Source: Oceanicaulis sp052055585
GTDB taxonomy: Bacteria > Pseudomonadota > Alphaproteobacteria > Caulobacterales > Maricaulaceae
Direction of reading: 5' to 3'
NCBI RefSeq assembly: GCF_052055585.1
Contig: NZ_CP170485.1
Span: 434,001-498,000 of the forward strand
DNA length: 64,000 nt
The notes under the pieces were generated by a model, which ran no database searches, had not been told where the DNA came from, and worked only from the letters and a program-made list of their open reading frames with translations. Positions 58,973-64,000 of this stretch are shown one piece after another. The translations under genes were made by a program, and so were the position numbers. The stretch's first letter is position 1, and every line of letters starts with the position of its first letter.

Positions 58973-61785
58973 GAGCGGTCTTGATCTGTATCCGCCGTGT
59001 CAGACGCGGCAACGGCGTCGGTCGGCATCTGAGGCGCATTGGCGTCGGCTTCAGCCTGAGGCGCTTCGGGCGCCTCTGCTGCAGGCGTTTCACTGTTTGC
59101 AGTGTCTGCCTGGGCTTCGGCAGGCTTGGCCTTGGGCTTCTTGCGCGGTTTGCGACGCTTCTGGGAGGCCGGCTTGGGCTGTTCGAGCTCCAGCGCCGCC
59201 AGAGCGGCGAACGGTGAATCCGGATCAATCGGCTTGTCTTTCACCGGCGCGGGGCGCGGCTTGTGCGCATCCTTGCGCGGGCCTTTGCCCTGTGGCTTGC
59301 CTTTGCCTTGCGGCTTCTGACCCGCCTGAGCCGGGCGCTGGGTCGAACGCGAGCGGCCCGACCAAAGCTCAGGCTGATCCTCGGCGGCTTTCTGCACCCG
59401 GCGATAGCCAAGCGCCTTGAGCACTTCACGCAGATCATCGTTCGAGCAGCCCAGAAGCGCAGTCATCGGCGCATTGGGCTCAAACCGGCGTTCCTTGTTC
59501 TCCGAGCGTTGTTCGCGAATGAGGTCGGCCAGACGCTCGAGCATGTCCAGACGCACGGCGCGCGGCCCGCAGGGCTGGAAGCCCGCAGCGGCGTAGTCGG
59601 CCAGGGTGTGGCGACGCTCATTGGGAATGCTGGTCAGGCCCGGCGGCGGGTTCACCGCGCGCTCGATATCGCCTTCATGGATCGCCTTGAGCATGGACAG
59701 GAGCCGTGCGGCGCCCGGCTTGAGAAGCGCGGGCATGAAGACAGCGTGCTCGCCAATGCGCACACCCGCTCGGCGCAAGGACTGACGCTCGGGCACGGAC
59801 AGGGCGGCCAGCTCGTCGGCCAGCTTGATGCGCGACATGGCGCCAAAGCTTTCCACCAGCTGATAGGCGACGCCGCGGGCGAGGCCATCAAGCTTGCCCT
59901 CTTCCTTGAGCGCCTTGCGCAGGGCCAGAAGCGGTTCCAGTCGGGTCTCGGCCTGGCTGGCCGCGAAAGCCATCAGGCGCTTTTCAGCCTGGGCGATCAG
60001 CTCGCTCGAGCCCAGCTCGCCGCCAATCAGCGCGACACCGGGGGTAAAGGGATCGCCGCCCGCCTTCAGGCGCCCGACCGGGTCATCCTTCCAGCGCAGC
60101 ACGCCGTCCTCGCCCAGAGCAAGCTCTGCATCCTCGGCCTGTGAGAGCTGGGAGAGCAGGCGGTTCACCTCGGGGCGGACGGCTTTCATTGCGGCATTCG
60201 CCACCGCCCGGCGCGCCAGCGGTTCGCCCGCGGCGTCGGCTTCAAAGCTCAGCCCGTTCAATCGTCCCACGAAATGGCCCTCCACAGTGACCTCGCCCAG
60301 GCGGTTCAGCCCGGCTTCCAAATCGGTTTTCTCACGCAACCCCTTCATCAGCGCACTGGTGCGGCGATCGATGAAGCGGGCGGTCAGGCGCTCATGAAGC
60401 GCATCGGAGAGCTGATCTTCAACCTCTCGGGTACGGCTCGTCCAATATTCAGGGTCTTTTGTCCAGTCCTTCCGGTGCGCCGCGTAAGACCAGGTGCGCA
60501 CATAGGCCAGTCTTTGGGCCAGCGCATCCACGTCGCCAGAGGTCTTGGACAGACGGCTTAACTGTGCATCCAGCCAGGCGTCCGGTAAATGACCCTTGGG
60601 ACTGGTCAGATGCATGTAAAGCGTTGAAATCAGGCGCGCATGATCATCGGGGCTGGTTTTGCGGAAGTCCGGCGTCCGGCACACATCCCACAGGCGCGCC
60701 GTACCGCCGCGCGCCGCCGCGCGCGCGCGCACATCCGGAACCCGGGACACCAGATCGAGCACATCTTCATCCGCCGCGCTGCGCACCCGTTCCAGTACAG
60801 GATCCGGTGACGGCGCGTTCAGGGAGTGGCGCAGAGAGTCGAGCGAGCTGAGATCAAGATGGCTCTCACGCCAGGTCAGCTTCTTGATCGGCTCGAACAC
60901 ATGGTCCTCGACCCGCTCGATGATGTCCGGGTCCAGCGGACGGGCGTCCGCAGTGTCGCCAAACGTGCCGTCAGACCGGAAACGACCGGCCCGGCCCGCG
61001 ATCTGACCCACTTCCTGGGGGAAAAGCCGTCGGCGTTTGCGGCCGTCAAATTTTGAATAGCTGGCGAAGGCCACATGATCGACGTCCATGTTCAGGCCCA
61101 TGCCGATGGCGTCGGTCGCGATCAGGAAGTCCACTTCGCCCGATTGATAAAGCTCGACCTGGGCGTTGCGGGTGCGGGGGCTCAGGGCGCCCATTACCAC
61201 AGCCGCCCCGCCGCGTTGACGCCGCACCAGCTCGGCGATGGAGTACACATCCTCGGAGCTGAAGGCGACGATGGCGGACCGGCGCGGCAGCTTGGTCAGC
61301 TTCTTGGTTCCGGCATAGCTGAGGGTGGAGAAGCGCTCGCGCTCTTCAATCTCGGCCTCGGGAATCAGGTGGCGCAGAATGGGCCGCATGGTGGCCGCGC
61401 CCAGAAACAGAGTCTCTTGCGTGCCTCGCGCATGCAGCAGGCGATCTGTGAAGATATGACCGCGCTCGGGGTCGGCGGCGAGCTGGATCTCGTCAATGGC
61501 CAGAAAGGCGGGCCGCATGTTCAGCGGCATGGCCTCCACCGTGCACAGGAAATAGCGCGCGGTAGGCGGGACGATCTTTTCCTCGCCGGTGATCAGGGCC
61601 ACCGAGGCCGGCCCCTTGGCCTTGACCACCTTGTCGTAAAGTTCGCGCGCCAGCAGCCGCAGGGGCAGGCCGAACACGCCCGTCCCGTGCGCCATCATGC
61701 GCTCGAGCGCGAGATGGGTCTTGCCCGTATTGGTGGGGCCGAGGATCGCAGCGATACGGCTATCGCCTGCGCGGGCGCGCGACAT
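58969..61785 (-). CDS. Suv3/MgpS-like DEAD-box RNA helicase
   Basis: A 938-aa superfamily-2 helicase. Walker A LGPTNTGKTH, DEIQ-type box LAIDEIQLA, LFLGAATMRP (motif III), and RAGRF. The C-terminal ~120 residues are a Lys/Pro/Ala/Glu-rich, disordered tail. The family processes or degrades structured RNA. Cotranscribed with the S4 protein. Confidence 0.93.
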   Translation of the reverse strand: MSRARAGDSRIAAILGPTNTGKTHLALERMMAHGTGVFGLPLRLLARELYDKVVKAKGPASVALITGEEKIVPPTARYFLCTVEAMPLNMRPAFLAIDEIQLAADPERGHIFTDRLLHARGTQETLFLGAATMRPILRHLIPEAEIEERERFSTLSYAGTKKLTKLPRRSAIVAFSSEDVYSIAELVRRQRGGAAVVMGALSPRTRNAQVELYQSGEVDFLIATDAIGMGLNMDVDHVAFASYSKFDGRKRRRLFPQEVGQIAGRAGRFRSDGTFGDTADARPLDPDIIERVEDHVFEPIKKLTWRESHLDLSSLDSLRHSLNAPSPDPVLERVRSAADEDVLDLVSRVPDVRARAAARGGTARLWDVCRTPDFRKTSPDDHARLISTLYMHLTSPKGHLPDAWLDAQLSRLSKTSGDVDALAQRLAYVRTWSYAAHRKDWTKDPEYWTSRTREVEDQLSDALHERLTARFIDRRTSALMKGLREKTDLEAGLNRLGEVTVEGHFVGRLNGLSFEADAAGEPLARRAVANAAMKAVRPEVNRLLSQLSQAEDAELALGEDGVLRWKDDPVGRLKAGGDPFTPGVALIGGELGSSELIAQAEKRLMAFAASQAETRLEPLLALRKALKEEGKLDGLARGVAYQLVESFGAMSRIKLADELAALSVPERQSLRRAGVRIGEHAVFMPALLKPGAARLLSMLKAIHEGDIERAVNPPPGLTSIPNERRHTLADYAAAGFQPCGPRAVRLDMLERLADLIREQRSENKERRFEPNAPMTALLGCSNDDLREVLKALGYRRVQKAAEDQPELWSGRSRSTQRPAQAGQKPQGKGKPQGKGPRKDAHKPRPAPVKDKPIDPDSPFAALAALELEQPKPASQKRRKPRKKPKAKPAEAQADTANSETPAAEAPEAPQAEADANAPQMPTDAVAASDTADTDQDRS

Positions 61786-61831
61786 GACGCTCTCCAGCGA
61801 GATTGGGCGAGGACCTTAGAAGGGAAGAGGC

Positions 61832-62641
61832 CTATTGCGTAGCGTCGCCTGCATATAGCTGCGTGGCCTGGATATTGATCGCGCCGATCCGGGTTTGCGC
61901 ACGGAAGCGCACCGGGACATGCACGCCATCCACGGGCGCCAGCCAGATCGTGACCGGACGATTGGTCTCTTCCTCGTCAGGACGGTCGCCGGGATCATAA
62001 CCGCTGATCGGCTCGATAAAGGCCTGACAGCGAATGGCCTCACCACTCCAGGCGCGGGTGTTGACGTCATCCAGACCCAGATTGTTGAAGCGCAGATCAT
62101 AGCGCGCCTTGCCGTCAAAGACGGGCAGGCGGCCTTCGCACACACCGTTCTCGTCAGTGGGCAGGCTGGTCATCAGGCTCAGAAGGGTCGAGATCGGGTC
62201 CAGCGCTCCGGCCCGGTCCTCATCACTGGCGGGCGGTTCGCCCATCGAGCCGAAGGGCGGCTGGACGTCGGGCATGGCGACATCGTCTTCAAAGTTGATT
62301 CCGACCACACGCCCCTTGTTGCTGGCATGGTTGATGTGCTCGTAGCGGTAAGGGTGCAGGGCGTCCGCCTGACGATAGCCGTTCGAGGTGGCCTCGATAT
62401 TGGTGTCGTCAAACCAGCGCAGCAGACCGCCGCTTTCGAAGGTGGCGGCGGCGGAATAGACGCCGTCATTGAAGCCTGCGGTCAGCGAGATGTTCGCGAC
62501 CTTCAGAATCAGCACCGAGCCGGAATAGCGCACATACAGATGCTCGGGCGGCTCGACGCTTTGCGCCTGAGCGGTTGCGGGCAGAGACGCCATAACCAGC
62601 GCGGCGATGGCGGTGCAGGCTTGTTTGGACACTGTCAGCAT
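61832..62641 (-). CDS. Exported DUF3108 protein
   Basis: A 269-aa periplasmic protein, signal peptide ending TAQAQS. The DUF3108 pattern is VLILKVANISLTAGFNDGVYSAAATFESGG and the later ICEGRLPVFDGKARYDLRF-like block. Function unknown. It is transcribed divergently from rpmB. Confidence 0.85.
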   Translation of the reverse strand: MLTVSKQACTAIAALVMASLPATAQAQSVEPPEHLYVRYSGSVLILKVANISLTAGFNDGVYSAAATFESGGLLRWFDDTNIEATSNGYRQADALHPYRYEHINHASNKGRVVGINFEDDVAMPDVQPPFGSMGEPPASDEDRAGALDPISTLLSLMTSLPTDENGVCEGRLPVFDGKARYDLRFNNLGLDDVNTRAWSGEAIRCQAFIEPISGYDPGDRPDEEETNRPVTIWLAPVDGVHVPVRFRAQTRIGAINIQATQLYAGDATQ

Positions 62642-62845
62642 AAAACTCTAATTCCTTTGGTCCCAGCCGGTCGGCTCAGACTATCTAACGCGGTCTGGCT
62701 GCAAGATGAACGCCAGTTTCTATGCGGCTGCGCCTTGACGCAGGCCCCCCGGACCGGTACATCGCCCGCTCTCGCGCCGCACCTTGGGTTCTCCCTCTCG
62801 CGGTCGCATATAATTTTACGACTGTTGTGGAACAAGGTGGAAGCC

Positions 62846-63133
62846 ATGTCGCGCCGCTGCGAACTTACTGGGACGGGTCCGGTTTCGGGCAACAACGTGT
62901 CTCACGCCAACAACAAGACCAAGCGTCGCTTCCTGCCGAATCTGTGCCAGGTGACGCTCGCGTCTGAGGCCCTGGGCCGCTCCTTCCGTCTGCGCATTGC
63001 AGCCAAGGCGCTGCGCAGCGTCGACCATGTTGGTGGTCTGGACCAATTCCTGCTGAAAGCTCGTGATGAGCAGCTCTCCGGCAACGCGCTGAAAATCAAG
63101 CGCGAGCTGAAGAAAGCTGCGGCGGCTGCTTAA
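62846..63133 (+). CDS. rpmB: 50S ribosomal protein L28
   Basis: A 95-aa ribosomal protein: MSRRCELTGTGPVSGNNVSHANNKTKRRFLPNL, then LRIAAKALRSVDHVGGLDQFLLKA. The ribosome-binding site is AAGGTGGAA. The upstream in-frame ORF extension crosses the divergent promoter region and is rejected. Confidence 0.97.
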   Translation: MSRRCELTGTGPVSGNNVSHANNKTKRRFLPNLCQVTLASEALGRSFRLRIAAKALRSVDHVGGLDQFLLKARDEQLSGNALKIKRELKKAAAAA

Positions 63134-63158
63134 GCCGCTCACGTTCTGACGCGAGAAA

Positions 63159-63187
63159 CAACGCCCGCCGGAAACGGCGGGCGTTTT
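63159..63187 (+). terminator. Intrinsic terminator after rpmB
   Basis: AACGCCCGCC-GGAAA-CGGCGGGCGTT followed by a T-run. Confidence 0.92.
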
Positions 63188-63209
63188 TCTGTGTGCGATT
63201 GCGGGAAGC

Positions 63210-64000
63210 CTAGTCGCGCGGTTCGAGCGCGAAGCTCATCAGCAGGGTGCGCTGGCTGTCATTGTAATTGTCGTCCGAGATCAGGAAGAACCGGGTTCCG
63301 GCTTCGGTCTCGATGATCGCCATGCCTTCAAAATTATCCACGCTCATCTCATCAGGCTCGATGGCGGCCAGAAGGACGGGGTGCAGTTCGGTGACATTGG
63401 CGGCGTCCGCGATCTGCTCGGCGCTCAGATGGAAGATGTGGATGCGATTGCCCACATCCCGCGACCAGAAGCGCTGCAGGATATAAAGGCCGCCAACGCC
63501 ATCCGCTTCCAGTTCGGTGACGCCGAATTCGGCTTGCATCGCCACCAGATAGGCGTTCCCGGTTATCTCGGGGTCCGTCAGGTGCGTGCGTGAGAAGATG
63601 TGCACAGGCGCATCGCCGGTGGTGTGTTCCTGCGCTGACCAGAGCCAGTCGCCAATCCGTGTCACGCCTTCCATACCCGCATTGTTGGACAACGCTTCGG
63701 TTCCAAGGGGCGTCCGTATGGGCGTGGGCAGGGCGTCATCCACGCCGCTCCAGTCTGACCCGAGCTCATAGCGCCAGATGCGGTGCTCGCGCTCGAAGCT
63801 GACGGCATAGGCGCCGTCGCCCAGATCGGCGAGGCCTTCAGAATCAGCGAAATCCCCGGAGACAGGCTCACCGGCTTCATCCAGAATCGCAGCGATGTGC
63901 GGGCTTTCGACACCGCTCAGCGCATCGCCGTCATAAGTGAGGCTGGCCGTCATCCAGTAGCCGCTGTCAGACACCGCCAGCAGGCGCTGGCCATCGTCAG
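63210..64000 (-). CDS. Esterase-like activity of phytase family protein (5' end outside window)
   Basis: The frame stays open to the window edge; upstream of residue VSDSGYW the reading is DGQRLLA, matching the family start '..LLaVSDsG.w'. The visible 263 residues show the propeller pattern: DSEGLADLGDGAYAVSFEREHRIWRY, NAGMEGVTRIGDWLW, VDNFEGMAIIETEAGTRFFLISDDN, QRTLLMSFAL. It is likely periplasmic, but the signal peptide is outside the window. Confidence 0.85.
   Translation of the reverse strand, partial: DDGQRLLAVSDSGYWMTASLTYDGDALSGVESPHIAAILDEAGEPVSGDFADSEGLADLGDGAYAVSFEREHRIWRYELGSDWSGVDDALPTPIRTPLGTEALSNNAGMEGVTRIGDWLWSAQEHTTGDAPVHIFSRTHLTDPEITGNAYLVAMQAEFGVTELEADGVGGLYILQRFWSRDVGNRIHIFHLSAEQIADAANVTELHPVLLAAIEPDEMSVDNFEGMAIIETEAGTRFFLISDDNYNDSQRTLLMSFALEPRD

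Overview
The window is high-GC chromosomal DNA from an alphaproteobacterium, most likely a marine stalked or dimorphic lineage such as Maricaulales/Hyphomonadaceae. This is inferred from COQ7-type ubiquinone hydroxylase, CarD, RpoH, FdxA, an S4 protein next to a Suv3/MgpS-like helicase, ExoD, TonB-dependent receptors and many secreted peptidases. No phage, IS element, CRISPR array or plasmid origin was found.

Layout. 1-1.3 kb: a lipoprotein dipeptidase. 1.4-4.9 kb: an R-body (reb) type locus, with a divergently transcribed HTH regulator, two RebB-family small proteins at the ends and four unrecognised proteins between, closed by a strong terminator. 5.0-7.9 kb: a TPP riboswitch controlling a three-gene overlapping operon (YjbR/MmcQ-like, a two-TM PH-like protein, ThiC). 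8.0-9.3 kb: an AT-richer island with four consecutive perfect inverted repeats and an orphan 312-aa gene. 9.5-14.7 kb: eight related, secreted four-cysteine proteins, with a secreted thioredoxin-fold protein and a YkgJ-type protein among them. The last three copies share a palindrome GTATTCNGAATAC at an identical distance from the start codon. 14.8-25.6 kb: housekeeping and envelope genes (DUF481 outer-membrane protein, S9 peptidase, MFS exporter, GluQ, esterase, HNH protein, serine hydrolase, HAD phosphatase, COQ7, DsbB-like, ExoD), then tRNA-Leu(CAA).

26.2-28.7 kb: a TIR-like/TM/TPR protein and a proline-tailed partner. 28.7-35.3 kb: the cytochrome bd module, with cydDC divergent from cydABX, closed by a bidirectional terminator, followed by an XRE regulator. 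36-43.5 kb: lipid and metabolic enzymes (FATP-type acyl-CoA synthetase, DUF924, HSL-type hydrolase, SelO, PgeF, SDR) and a single-domain response regulator. 43.8 kb: tRNA-Arg(CCT). 43.9-48.2 kb: a beta-propeller phytase divergent from a large TonB-dependent receptor. 48.4-52.4 kb: an acyltransferase/membrane protein/winged-helix regulator operon and an HxlR/isomerase/SDR operon. 52.5-55.1 kb: a probable copper-uptake pair. 55.1-64 kb: an SNase-like lipoprotein, rpoH, carD, fdxA, TerB-like, S4 protein, helicase, DUF3108 protein, rpmB and a truncated esterase-like/phytase-family gene.

The most interesting candidates for undescribed biology are the eight-member secreted cysteine-protein array with its fixed-position palindrome, the R-body locus with unknown companions, the inverted-repeat cluster before the orphan gene, and the PH-like membrane protein inserted into a thiamine-riboswitch operon. 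All functional statements come from reading motifs and context; no database search was run.
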